Assembly: GCA_041672845.1 (NCBI GenBank)
Contig: JBAYYV010000004.1
Span: 1 to 64,000, forward strand
Length of the DNA: 64,000 bases
From: JBAYDV01 sp041672845
Lineage (GTDB): Bacteria > Bacteroidota > Bacteroidia > Bacteroidales > UBA932
Reading direction: 5' to 3'
Shown here: positions 8,480 to 17,627 of the stretch, one piece after another
How positions within the stretch are numbered: the first letter of the stretch is position 1
Layout of the letters: every line of letters begins with the position of its first letter
Translations under genes and position numbers: made by a program
Notes under the pieces: model-generated
What the model was told of the DNA's origin: nothing
Seen by the model: the letters and a program-made list of their open reading frames with translations, nothing else
Database searches by the model: none

Positions 8480-10110
8480 GATTTCTCTTTTTTTATAAAT
8501 AGTGAAGTGATAAAATACATAAATAATAATACAAAAGCGAATTCTGCACCTCGGCCTATATAATCACCATATTTAGTATATACTGTTAATTCATCATTTA
8601 AATTTAATTTACCTATAAGTGCATCGGGTTCCCACCAATCAGTATGAGCTATCATATCTCCTCGCTGATCTATTAAGGCTGAAATACCTGTATTAGCACT
8701 TCTTGCTATACATCTGCGATTTTCTATAGCTCTCAATTTAGAATAAGATAAATGCTGACGAAGGCCTGGTGTATTACCCCACCAGCCATCATTGGTAATT
8801 ACACACATTAATTGAGCTCCTTTTTTAACATATTCACTAAAATATTCACCATAAACAGATTCATAACAAATAGCTGTACCCACTTTTACAGAATCACTTG
8901 TAGTAAATATACTAACCTCTGGCTGAGTACCATAAGAACTGATAGTTCCTCCTAATTTAATAGATAATTTCTTAAATTTTAACAGTATTTTAGGATATGG
9001 AACATATTCAGCTAATACGACTAATTTAGATTTGTGATATATGTCATATCTATCTGTACTATCTAATATTATAGAAGAGTTATAAGCATCATACCAAAAA
9101 CCTTGTCCTGATCGAGCTGTCAGTGTAGGCTTATGATCTTTAAAAGAACCAGGATATGAATTCCATGGATAAAATTGTGTAGTAATAGCACCGAAAATAA
9201 TATTAACATTTGGATGATTAGAAATAAATTTCTTAAACCTTATTACAGTAGAAAATCTATTAACATATTTCTGATTTATATAAGATGTAAATGTCTCAGG
9301 GCAAACCATTAAAGTAGTACTATCAGTAATTTTTTCTTCAGCTAAATTCAACAATAAAGTATCTTGAGCTACCCTAGTCATTCCTTCAAATTTATCATGA
9401 TATGGATCGATATTAGGCTGAAGTACTAATATTTCTTTAGGATTCGATTTTTCTTGATAATTATAATAAATGATTAAAGAAGTAATTATAGGACCGATAA
9501 TAATAATTAAAGTCAGTAAACTAAGATATAAATACTGTTTAATAGCTATTTGTCTAAAACGCTTTATTAAGAAAAATAATAATATATTAGATAACCAAAT
9601 CCATAAACTACCTCCTAAAGTACCTGTATATTCATACCATTGAATAGCATGAGTATTATTAGCAAAAGCATTACCTAAAGTTAACCAAGGCCATGATATT
9701 TCAGAATTGAAATAGAAATATTCCCAAGATATCCATGTAATTATTAGGAATAGATATGGCAGAAACATTAATGAACCTTTATTGTGTTTTCTTTTGAAAA
9801 TTCTAAATAAATAGAATACAATCGACATCTGTAATGCATTAACCAATACAGCACCTATAACTCCAGGAATAGTAGCATTCCAAATCCAAAAAGTCGTAAT
9901 TATATTCCAAACCAAAAAATACAAGTAATAAACATGCCAAAATCCTTTTACTCTTTGATTATGCCACATATCTTCTACAAATAAAAGAGGCACAAATGCA
10001 AATAACATACAGAAAGACATGCCTTTAACCAGAAATGGTAAAGATGCTAGAAGTAAGGATACTAATAAGTATATCCAGGTAATTTGTTTAAATTTTCCAT
10101 TATTTTTCAT
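8476..10110 (-). CDS. lnt: apolipoprotein N-acyltransferase
   Basis: This 544-residue inner-membrane protein adds the third acyl chain to the N-terminal cysteine of lipoproteins. The first ~215 residues are a set of hydrophobic membrane segments. The C-terminal half is a nitrilase-fold periplasmic domain whose catalytic triad is recognisable: Glu in VCPETFTSY, Lys in YHKSKLVVLAEYVPYP and Cys in GTAICYESVYGEYF. It is relevant to the several lipoprotein genes at 51929-59443. It overlaps coaD by 4 bp. A promoter box lies about 22 bp upstream in the gap it shares with the divergent LysE gene. Confidence 0.95.
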   Translation of the reverse strand: MKNNGKFKQITWIYLLVSLLLASLPFLVKGMSFCMLFAFVPLLFVEDMWHNQRVKGFWHVYYLYFLVWNIITTFWIWNATIPGVIGAVLVNALQMSIVFYLFRIFKRKHNKGSLMFLPYLFLIITWISWEYFYFNSEISWPWLTLGNAFANNTHAIQWYEYTGTLGGSLWIWLSNILLFFLIKRFRQIAIKQYLYLSLLTLIIIIGPIITSLIIYYNYQEKSNPKEILVLQPNIDPYHDKFEGMTRVAQDTLLLNLAEEKITDSTTLMVCPETFTSYINQKYVNRFSTVIRFKKFISNHPNVNIIFGAITTQFYPWNSYPGSFKDHKPTLTARSGQGFWYDAYNSSIILDSTDRYDIYHKSKLVVLAEYVPYPKILLKFKKLSIKLGGTISSYGTQPEVSIFTTSDSVKVGTAICYESVYGEYFSEYVKKGAQLMCVITNDGWWGNTPGLRQHLSYSKLRAIENRRCIARSANTGISALIDQRGDMIAHTDWWEPDALIGKLNLNDELTVYTKYGDYIGRGAEFAFVLLFMYFITSLFIKKEKS

Positions 10111-10131
10111 TTCTTTCTTTTACAATACTTA

Positions 10132-10139
10132 CAAATATA
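10132..10139 (-). promoter_or_regulatory. -7 promoter box for lnt-coaD
   Basis: The minus strand reads TATATTTG, fitting the TAnnTTTG consensus. The predicted start is near 10127, giving a leader of about 17 nt ahead of lnt. Confidence 0.55.
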
Positions 10140-10152
10140 TAACAAAGAATTG

Positions 10153-10160
10153 TATATTTG
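10153..10160 (+). promoter_or_regulatory. -7 promoter box for the LysE-type gene
   Basis: TATATTTG on the plus strand, 16 bp before the ATG at 10177. It lies 13 bp from the opposing lnt box, so the two promoters share one short divergent region. Confidence 0.55.
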
Positions 10161-10176
10161 TACAATATTTGAGTTT

Positions 10177-10818
10177 ATGGTAATTAATTTTATTAAAGGT
10201 ATTATAGTAGGGTTACTGGCATCTATTCCCCTCGGTCCAGTAGGTGTTCTATGTTTACAAAGAACATTAAATAAAGGAAGAGAATCTGGTTTTATTACTG
10301 GTATGGGATCTGCTTTAGCTGACACTTTTTTTGCAGCTGTAGCTTTGCTTAGTTTAGCATTTGTAGATCTGTTCCTAAGTAAATATCATAATGAAACTCT
10401 CATAATTGGTGGTATAATAGTACTTCTATTCGGTGTTAGTATTTTATTTAAAAATCCTATTAAACAAATCAGAAGACCTAAAACTAGTAAAAAAGGCTTA
10501 GTGGGAGATTTTTTCAGTGCTAATTTTATAGTAATTACTAATCCAGGTGCTTTATTTATTTTATTGGGTTTATTTGCTTTTATAGGAATAGATACTACGG
10601 CTAATGAAACTAATATGCTTTTAGCCATTACATTACTTGGTGTATTCATTGGAGCATCTAGTTGGTGGTTTTTACTTACAGCTATCGTAAATCATTTCCG
10701 AAACAAATTTAGACTCAGGCAATTGTTATATATAAATCAGATATCGGGTATAATTATTATTGTTCTTGGTATGATTTCGACCTTCGAAGGTTTATACCAA
10801 ATAATAAAATTGTTATAA
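10177..10818 (+). CDS. LysE/RhtB-type membrane exporter
   Basis: This 213-residue membrane protein has about six hydrophobic segments. It carries the LysE-family start FIKGIIVGLLASIPLGPVGV and the following RTLNKGRESGFITGMGSALAD, typical of exporters of amino acids and related small molecules. I chose the ATG at 10177 rather than a longer upstream frame, because the family motif starts there and the TATATTTG box at 10153-10160 would otherwise lie inside the gene. The substrate cannot be told from sequence. It stands alone, divergent from lnt. Confidence 0.8.
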   Translation: MVINFIKGIIVGLLASIPLGPVGVLCLQRTLNKGRESGFITGMGSALADTFFAAVALLSLAFVDLFLSKYHNETLIIGGIIVLLFGVSILFKNPIKQIRRPKTSKKGLVGDFFSANFIVITNPGALFILLGLFAFIGIDTTANETNMLLAITLLGVFIGASSWWFLLTAIVNHFRNKFRLRQLLYINQISGIIIIVLGMISTFEGLYQIIKLL

Positions 10819-10857
10819 ACAAATTAGTTTTTTTTCTTATCTTTACCATATAAACAT

Positions 10858-11238
10858 ATGAATTACATGAATATAAAGAAAGATATCCTTATTATAGATG
10901 ATAAACCTACTATAGCTAAAGTGGTTTCTCTATATCTTTCAGATGAATTCAACTTCACTTATTTCAATTCTGCTATAAAAGCTATTGCATGGCTTCATGA
11001 AGGCAATATCCCTGATTTAATTATTACTGATTTAAGAATGCCAGAAATGACTGGAACCGAATTATTAGAATATGTTAAAGCAAATAAACTTTTTAAAGAC
11101 ATTCCAGTAGTAATACTTTCTAGTGAAAATAGTAGCGGTGAAAGAATTAAGCTTTTTTCCAAGGGAGCTGAAGATTATATAATTAAACCTTTTAACCCAT
11201 TAGAATTAAAACTTAGAGTAAAAAAAATATTACATTGA
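10858..11238 (+). CDS. receiver-only response regulator
   Basis: This 126-residue protein is a single CheY-like receiver domain with no output domain. The acidic pocket is IIDD (residues 12-15), the phospho-acceptor is Asp58 in LIITDLRMPEMTG, and the switch residues include VVILSSE and Lys110 in YIIKPF. It opens the polysaccharide locus. Its stop codon overlaps the TTG start of the sugar transferase (TTGA), which suggests translational coupling. A partial promoter match, TATCTTTA, lies at 10838. It could pass a phosphoryl signal to proteins of this locus, such as the kinase at 23397-24521; that is inference. Confidence 0.9.
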   Translation: MNYMNIKKDILIIDDKPTIAKVVSLYLSDEFNFTYFNSAIKAIAWLHEGNIPDLIITDLRMPEMTGTELLEYVKANKLFKDIPVVILSSENSSGERIKLFSKGAEDYIIKPFNPLELKLRVKKILH

Positions 11239-12407
11239 AATTAAAATTTATATACTGCGGAGAAGATAAAAACACACGTTCATATTTTCAAAAAAATATG
11301 GATAATAATATTTATTTTGCCTCCAAAAAAGTAGATATTTTAAAATCCATTTCCAAATTTCAAGAAAAATATGGTAAAAATATTATTCCTATATTACTTT
11401 TGGAAAAAGATTTTATTTCTAAAATTAATACTATATCATCTATAAGGATATTTTATCCCAATACTTATATTATCCTTATTACAGATTCCGTTTCTAAAGA
11501 AGACTCTATACTATACTTAAAAAAAGGTATAAATAATACACTATCTACTAGAGCTTCTAAAGAAAGTATTAACAACGCACGTGATTTTATTTCTAAATAT
11601 TCAGAATCTGTTAATATTCCTTTAACATATAAAGATAATATCAATATTTTCATTCTCCCTACTTGGAAACGATTATTTGATATTACTTTTTCTATTTTGT
11701 CTATATTATTCTTAAGTCCTCTATTTCTATTTACTATTATAGCTATTGCTATAGAAGATGGATTTCCCATATTTTATAAATCCAAAAGAGTAGGTAGTAA
11801 TTTTAAAATATTTTATTTTTGGAAATTTAGATCTATGTATAAAAATGCAGACCAAAAAATAAAGGAATTAAATGATTCAAATCAATATGATACTAATGAT
11901 AATGAAGAAATAAGCATGATAAAACAGATGGAAATTGATACTAGTATTATAGATATCAATAATACTAATTTATTATTTGATGATGACTTCGTTATAGATG
12001 ATAATCAATTTAAAAAAGCCACAGAACAGGAACAAGAAAAAGCATTTAAAAAATTTGTTAACGACCCTAGAATAACCAAAATTGGTAAAATTATAAGAGA
12101 ATTTAGTATAGACGAATTACCTCAATTATTTAATATTTTAAAAGGTGATATGTCTGTAGTAGGAAATCGTCCTATTCCCCTTTATGAAGCAGAACTTCTT
12201 ACTTCAGATAAAGATATCGATAGATTTTTAGCCCCATCGGGACTGACTGGATTATGGCAAATTAAGAAACGCGGAGGCTCTAACAAAATGTCACCTGAAG
12301 AAAGAAAACTATTAGATATAAAATATGCTAAAACTTTTAGTTTTTGGGGTGATATTATTATTATATTTAAGACTTGCACCTCTTTTATTCAAAAAGAAAA
12401 TGTTTAA
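11235..12407 (+). CDS. initiating sugar-phosphate transferase with degenerate receiver domain
   Basis: This 390-residue protein has two parts. Residues 1-125 look like a CheY-like receiver: it starts KLKFIYCGED, then IIPILLLEKD, then IILITDS. The usual aspartate is replaced in LLLEKD and the usual KPF lysine is missing. After a membrane helix (about 150-175) comes a bacterial sugar transferase domain: PTWKRLFDITFSILSILFLSPLF, YKSKRVG, FWKFRSM, the Asp-Glu pair in FSIDELPQLFNILKGDMSVVGNRP, and GLTGLWQ. The family transfers a sugar phosphate to undecaprenyl phosphate to start a repeat unit. An acidic Asp/Asn-rich insert of roughly 60 residues sits before DPRITKIG. The start codon is TTG, chosen because the first beta strand begins there. 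Confidence 0.85.
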   Translation: MKLKFIYCGEDKNTRSYFQKNMDNNIYFASKKVDILKSISKFQEKYGKNIIPILLLEKDFISKINTISSIRIFYPNTYIILITDSVSKEDSILYLKKGINNTLSTRASKESINNARDFISKYSESVNIPLTYKDNINIFILPTWKRLFDITFSILSILFLSPLFLFTIIAIAIEDGFPIFYKSKRVGSNFKIFYFWKFRSMYKNADQKIKELNDSNQYDTNDNEEISMIKQMEIDTSIIDINNTNLLFDDDFVIDDNQFKKATEQEQEKAFKKFVNDPRITKIGKIIREFSIDELPQLFNILKGDMSVVGNRPIPLYEAELLTSDKDIDRFLAPSGLTGLWQIKKRGGSNKMSPEERKLLDIKYAKTFSFWGDIIIIFKTCTSFIQKENV

Positions 12408-12412
12408 TTATC

Positions 12413-13138
12413 ATGAAAAAATCTTTTCTTTTATTAATTATGTCTTGTTTCTGCTTAATTAGTTTTGCTCAAGGACAAACTAGTGTTCAGGATAAACTTT
12501 CTCATAATTTAATTAATCTACACCTACCCCCTATTGATTCTTTATTCGAATTAGCTTATATTAATTCTCCTAATTTAAAAAAAGCCGATGCAGAAATTGA
12601 AAAATATGAAGAAATTTATAAAAGTACTAGATGGTATTGGTCTAAACGTATTTATGTTATAGCAGCTTATCAATATGGCCAATTAGCTAGTTTATTATCT
12701 GACTCAGAACTTGCTTATGTTCCTTCATATGCTAACAAGACATCCACTTATTGGCACTTTGGTATTAGTATGAATTTCCCATTAAGTGATATCTTCACAA
12801 AACATCATGATATAAAAAGTGCAAAAGCCGAAGTCGAATATTATCAATATACCCGTGAGACATATTTTGAAACGCTCAAAATACAAATATCAGAGAAATA
12901 TGCTGATGCTTATCTAGCTATTACTCTTATCCCCAAATTAGAAGAAACTTACCAATTTAGTCTTGCTAATTCTTATTTAATAGAAAAACAGTTTCTAAAA
13001 GGAGTTATAGATATAGATAAGTTTATACTTAACAAGCAGATTTTAGCGACTTCTTATGGAAATATCCAGACACAAAAAGCAAACTTATTACGAGCTGTAA
13101 CAGCTTTAGAGATTTTAACAGGAACTAAAATATTATAA
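12413..13138 (+). CDS. short TolC-like outer-membrane protein
   Basis: This 241-residue protein has a signal peptide (MKKSFLLLIMSCFCLISFAQ). It has helical segments of TolC type: IDSLFELAYINSPNLKKADAEIEKYEE near the start, and repeated long helices with IQISEKYADAYLAITLIPKLEE. It is about half the length of a classical TolC protomer, as is common for the outer-membrane component in Bacteroidota polysaccharide loci. It should form or assist the export channel for the polymer made by its neighbours. I start at the ATG at 12413, which gives a clean signal peptide. It begins 5 bp after the sugar transferase and ends 7 bp before the Wzz-type gene. Confidence 0.75.
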   Translation: MKKSFLLLIMSCFCLISFAQGQTSVQDKLSHNLINLHLPPIDSLFELAYINSPNLKKADAEIEKYEEIYKSTRWYWSKRIYVIAAYQYGQLASLLSDSELAYVPSYANKTSTYWHFGISMNFPLSDIFTKHHDIKSAKAEVEYYQYTRETYFETLKIQISEKYADAYLAITLIPKLEETYQFSLANSYLIEKQFLKGVIDIDKFILNKQILATSYGNIQTQKANLLRAVTALEILTGTKIL

Positions 13139-13145
13139 TTTTGAT

Positions 13146-15275
13146 ATGGAAATAGCTATTAAATTATTCCGTTTTTTATGGAGAAAAAGGTGGTACTTAA
13201 TAATACTTCCTTTAATTGTATGCGTTATAGCTATAGTGGTCACTAAAAATGATCAAAAATCTTATTCTACTAATTCTATAATATATACTGGCATTTTATC
13301 AGGATACGACTTGGGAAACACTGAAACTAGCACTTCTTGGGTTAAGTCTAATACTATGATGGCTACCTATCTAAATATTATTCAGTCTCAGACTACATTA
13401 ATGAATATTTCTATTAAATTATTTGCTCAACATATGACATATGGAGATACACTTAAAGATACTCCTTATATATCTCAAAAAAATTTTAAAAGAATATTTT
13501 ATAAAACCCCTAATAATATTAAGAAATTAGTGGATAGAAACTCTTATGAACATACATTATCTAATTTTTTAAAAAATCGTAAAGAAAAATACGATAATTA
13601 CTTATATGGTATTTATATGTGGGACTATGAATATTATGGAAAAAAAGCATTAAAGACCATATCAGTAGAAAGACTAGGATCTAGTGATATGGTAGAAATT
13701 TCATATTCTACTAATGACCCTTATATATCATATAATACCATTGATTTACTTAATGAGGCATTTATCATTGAATATAAAAAAATAAGAGATGATGAAACTT
13801 ATGAAGCTATTAAATATTTTTCCACGGAAAAAGAAAAAGCACATAATAAATTACTCACTGCAGAAAATAATTATCGTGTTTTCACCACTAACAACAATAT
13901 TATTAATTACACTGCACAGAGTGAATATGCTGCTAGATTAAATTATGATTGGAATGCTGAAATGAATATTTCTTCTAAAGCATTAAAAGCTGCTAATAGG
14001 ACTATCTCTAAATTACAAAATGAATTTGGAGATTCTTTTAACTCATTATCCAAAAATAAAGATTTTGTTCAAAATTTACAGCAAATTTCAAATTTACAAA
14101 GTGAAAAAACTTTAAAATATCTTACTAAACATGAAAATAATGATGAAATAAATAATAAATTATTTATTTCTGAAAACCAGCTAAAAAATCAAATACAAGC
14201 ATTATTAAATTATGATAACATTAATTCTGTTTTAGTTAAAGAAAATTATGCATCACAATGGTTACTATCCACTATAGATAGAGAAAAAGCTCTTGCAAAT
14301 TTAACAGTTCTGAAAAAAATAAAAAAAGAATTAGATAAAACCTATTCTGATTTTTCTCCTTTAAATGTAGAAATATCACAACATTTAAGAAAAATATCTT
14401 TGCTTGAAAAAGAATATATTAGCATCTCTGATAATTTAAATCAAGCTAAACTAAAACAGAAGAATACTCAAATGAATTCTAATGTTAAGATTATTACTCC
14501 TCCTCAGTTACCACTTCAGCCCGAACCTTCTAAAAGGCTCTTAAAAGTGGCTGGAAGCACCATTGCCACATTTATATTTCTATTTGGATTATTTGCCATA
14601 TTAGAATTATTAAATAAAACATTAAGAGATAAAGATAAAACAGAATTTTTAACTAAAGGAAAAGTAATAGCTGCGTACCCTACTACACCTATGAGATTTC
14701 ACAAAAATTATCTTAAAGAATATCAGAAAAATGCTATTATGATATTATCAAATGAGATTATGAGTCGAACTAATTCGAATGAAATAAATATCATAAATTT
14801 TGTTTCTCTTATTCCTACTAAAGAAATTCTTCCAATTATTGAATACCTAGCATATTATTGGACGACTATTGGTAGAAAATCTCGTATTATAGATTGGAAA
14901 ACCTCATTTGAAAGAAATGATAAACAAATCATGTATCCTATAAATTATAATGATTTATTAGCCATAGAAAATGATAAATTGGTTCTTATAAATCATAGAG
15001 ATTTAAAAACTGATTTTATCCAAAAAAAAATCATTAATAAAGCTATTCTTAATATTATAGTACTCGATGCTCAAACATCTTGGAAAAATTCTGATGAGAA
15101 GTTATATCATAATTTTACTAATCAAACTCTGGATAAAAATAATACATTTATCATGTTAATAGATATATCGAAACTCACATTGGAAGAATTCACAGGACAA
15201 CTACCTCCTTATAATTTCTTTGCAAATTTATCACATGATATATATAATTTAGGAATCTCATCACGTAATAGATAA
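13146..15275 (+). CDS. Wzz/GumC-type polysaccharide co-polymerase with kinase-like tail lacking Walker motifs
   Basis: This 709-residue inner-membrane protein has a transmembrane segment at about 15-33, a long periplasmic coiled-coil region, and a second one around VAGSTIATFIFLFGLFAILELL. The proline-rich stretch PPQLPLQPEPSKRLL just before the second segment is the Wzz hallmark. The ~220-residue cytoplasmic tail sits where BY-kinases of the Wzc type have their ATPase. I see no Walker A glycine-rich loop and no C-terminal tyrosine cluster, so it looks like a pseudo-kinase. Such proteins set chain length and couple polymerisation to export. Neighbours are the TolC-like gene (7 bp before) and the polymerase (7 bp after). 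Confidence 0.85.
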   Translation: MEIAIKLFRFLWRKRWYLIILPLIVCVIAIVVTKNDQKSYSTNSIIYTGILSGYDLGNTETSTSWVKSNTMMATYLNIIQSQTTLMNISIKLFAQHMTYGDTLKDTPYISQKNFKRIFYKTPNNIKKLVDRNSYEHTLSNFLKNRKEKYDNYLYGIYMWDYEYYGKKALKTISVERLGSSDMVEISYSTNDPYISYNTIDLLNEAFIIEYKKIRDDETYEAIKYFSTEKEKAHNKLLTAENNYRVFTTNNNIINYTAQSEYAARLNYDWNAEMNISSKALKAANRTISKLQNEFGDSFNSLSKNKDFVQNLQQISNLQSEKTLKYLTKHENNDEINNKLFISENQLKNQIQALLNYDNINSVLVKENYASQWLLSTIDREKALANLTVLKKIKKELDKTYSDFSPLNVEISQHLRKISLLEKEYISISDNLNQAKLKQKNTQMNSNVKIITPPQLPLQPEPSKRLLKVAGSTIATFIFLFGLFAILELLNKTLRDKDKTEFLTKGKVIAAYPTTPMRFHKNYLKEYQKNAIMILSNEIMSRTNSNEINIINFVSLIPTKEILPIIEYLAYYWTTIGRKSRIIDWKTSFERNDKQIMYPINYNDLLAIENDKLVLINHRDLKTDFIQKKIINKAILNIIVLDAQTSWKNSDEKLYHNFTNQTLDKNNTFIMLIDISKLTLEEFTGQLPPYNFFANLSHDIYNLGISSRNR

Positions 15276-15282
15276 TATTATT

Positions 15283-16764
15283 ATGTGGGAAAAATTAAGA
15301 CCATATTTAGCACCTATAATAACTTCAATAATCAGCGTTATTATAGGTGTTTTATGTGTAAGTAAATATCCTCTTATAGGCTATGCTTTAGCACTTTTCC
15401 CCTTTGTTTTAATCTTCATTATGTTCGTTTTTAATAATCCTTATAATGCTTTAATAGTTTTATTTATAGTAAATTATTTAACAATAGGGGTTAGTAGATA
15501 TGTTAATATAATGCCAGGAATTATTTTTGATGCGTTTTTGCTTTTGACCTTAATATCATTTATAGTAAACTTGATTTTTAAAAAAAATAATTTAAAAGGT
15601 ACGATTAATTGTGTTACTATATGTAGCCTAATATGGTTATTATATTGTATTATGATGCTATTTAACCCTGAACAGTTTTCCACTAAATCTTGGATTAGCA
15701 CCATTAGAGGATTTGCTTTATATTTATTTATAATCCCTATTTTAACCTATTCTGCTAGTAAGGATTATTCTAAAGTAAAAACATTTATAAAGATATGGTC
15801 CATATTAACTATACTAGCTGTATTAAAAGCTTTAATGCAAAAATATTGGGGGTGGGATAATGCTGAAAAATATTGGTTATTTGTAGAAAATCATAAAACA
15901 ACACATATTATCAATTCAGGAATTAGATATTTTTCCTTTATGAGTGATGCTGCTAATTTTGGTAATACCATGGGACATTCTATCGTAGTATTTTTTATTA
16001 CAGCATTAGTTATAAAAAATAAAAATAAAAAAATTTATTACTTCATCGTTAGTTTATTAGCTACTTGGGGTTTATTATTATCAGGAACACGTTCAGCTTT
16101 AGCAGTCCCATTTGTAGGATTAGCCATATATGTAATATTATCTAAAAACAAACGTAATACTATGTTTATGGCTGTCACTATTCTTATTATATTTTTATTT
16201 TTTAAATTCACTCCTTACGGTAACGGCAATCAATATATTAGGCGTATGCGAACAGTATTTAACCCTGAAGATACATCTTTAGAAGCTCGTACAATTAATA
16301 AAAAAAGATTTGCTTACTATTTAAAAGATAAACCCTTCGGAATAGGTATCGGAGTTTCAAATGGACGTGCCAAAGATATTCCTGATAGTGCTAAAGAAGT
16401 CTATAATATCCCTACAGACTCATGGTATGTTATGATATGGGTAGAAACCGGGATAATAGGTTTAACCCTTAATATAATATTAATGCTTATTATTTTAATA
16501 TATGGCTGTTGGATAACATGGACTAAAATAAAAAATCAAGAAGTTCTAGGTATTACTATATCATTAATAGGCGGAATTGCTGGAATAATGGTTGCCTCAT
16601 ATGCGAATGAGATATATGGGCAATTCCCGTCTTGTACTATTATATATATGAGTTATGCTTTCATACTATTATCACCTAAATATGACCAAGAAGTTTCTAA
16701 AAAGAAAGCTAACCTACTTAAAAATAAAGATAATGAGAAAAAAGATATCATTTATTACGGTTAA
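15283..16764 (+). CDS. O-antigen ligase/polymerase family membrane protein
   Basis: This 493-residue protein is largely hydrophobic, with roughly eleven to twelve membrane helices and a larger loop in the second half. GLLLSGTRSALAVPFVGLAIYVI matches the Wzy_C signature of O-antigen polymerases and ligases. Position in the locus, directly after the chain-length gene, favours polymerase over ligase. Its final 32 bp overlap the start of the next glycosyltransferase in another frame. The C-terminal tail is very lysine-rich. Confidence 0.85.
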   Translation: MWEKLRPYLAPIITSIISVIIGVLCVSKYPLIGYALALFPFVLIFIMFVFNNPYNALIVLFIVNYLTIGVSRYVNIMPGIIFDAFLLLTLISFIVNLIFKKNNLKGTINCVTICSLIWLLYCIMMLFNPEQFSTKSWISTIRGFALYLFIIPILTYSASKDYSKVKTFIKIWSILTILAVLKALMQKYWGWDNAEKYWLFVENHKTTHIINSGIRYFSFMSDAANFGNTMGHSIVVFFITALVIKNKNKKIYYFIVSLLATWGLLLSGTRSALAVPFVGLAIYVILSKNKRNTMFMAVTILIIFLFFKFTPYGNGNQYIRRMRTVFNPEDTSLEARTINKKRFAYYLKDKPFGIGIGVSNGRAKDIPDSAKEVYNIPTDSWYVMIWVETGIIGLTLNIILMLIILIYGCWITWTKIKNQEVLGITISLIGGIAGIMVASYANEIYGQFPSCTIIYMSYAFILLSPKYDQEVSKKKANLLKNKDNEKKDIIYYG

Positions 16765-17626
16765 TTATAATGGGATTAACGACACCTTAGAACTTATTGA
16801 ATCTTTACAAATAATAACATCTATAATTATTGAAATAATAGTAGTAGATAATGCTTCTTTTAATAAAAAAGAAATAGAAATTATTAAAGAAAAATATCCA
16901 GCTATTAAATGTATTAGATCTGAAAAAAATCTTGGTTTCGCAGGAGGAAATAACATAGGAATAGATATCGCTACTGGAGATTATTTCATGTTAATTAATA
17001 ACGATACTATTATTAAAGAAGACCATTTTTCAGATTTAATTAATTTATTTGAAAATGATTCTAAAATCGGTGCCATATCTCCTAAAATAGTATTTACTAA
17101 TCCCAAAAATAAAATTCAGTTTGCTACTTACACACCACTTTCCAAAATTACTTTAAGAAATTCTTTAATAGGCTTTTTAGAAGATAATGATGGCAGATAT
17201 TCTGACCCAAAACAAACTCCTTATTGCCATGGAGCTGCTATGATATTCAAACCAGAAATTTTGAAAAAAGCTGGTAAAATGTCTGAAATATTTTTTCTTT
17301 ATTATGAAGAATTAGATTGGAGTAAAAAAATCAGAAATGCAGGCTATACGTTATGGTACAATCCTATTCAAACTATTTATCATAAAGAAAGTGCTAGTGT
17401 GGGAAATAATTCTGCTTTAAGAAACTATTACATAAGCCGCAATAGATTATTATATGCATATAGAAATAGGGTAGGAACTCAAAAAACTTTATCTATTTTA
17501 TATCAACTCTTAATAGCTATTCCTAAATCTTTGCTTTTAAACCTAATAAAAGGTAAATTTGAAAACATAAAAGCTATTATTAGAGGTACTAATAATTACT
17601 TTACCCTTAAAAATAAAAATAAATAA
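16733..17626 (+). CDS. GT2 glycosyltransferase (rhamnosyltransferase-like)
   Basis: This 297-residue GT-A fold transferase starts KKISFITVNYNGINDTLELI. It has the nucleotide-binding DNAS motif, FAGGNNIGI, the DxD-like LINNDT, and a C-terminal FFLYYEELDWSKKIRNAGY that is typical of WbbL-like inverting transferases. I use the ATG at 16733, since the 26 residues ahead of it in the open frame encode the tail of the polymerase in another register. It should add one sugar to the lipid-linked repeat unit at the inner membrane face. Donor and linkage are unknown. The next gene starts 1 bp after its stop codon. Confidence 0.9.
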   Translation: MRKKISFITVNYNGINDTLELIESLQIITSIIIEIIVVDNASFNKKEIEIIKEKYPAIKCIRSEKNLGFAGGNNIGIDIATGDYFMLINNDTIIKEDHFSDLINLFENDSKIGAISPKIVFTNPKNKIQFATYTPLSKITLRNSLIGFLEDNDGRYSDPKQTPYCHGAAMIFKPEILKKAGKMSEIFFLYYEELDWSKKIRNAGYTLWYNPIQTIYHKESASVGNNSALRNYYISRNRLLYAYRNRVGTQKTLSILYQLLIAIPKSLLLNLIKGKFENIKAIIRGTNNYFTLKNKNK

Positions 17627-17627
17627 T

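Noticed and set aside
10084..10176. Longer N terminus for the LysE-type protein
   Set aside because: The 31 extra residues cover the promoter boxes and lack similarity to family starts; the ATG at 10177 fits the membrane topology.
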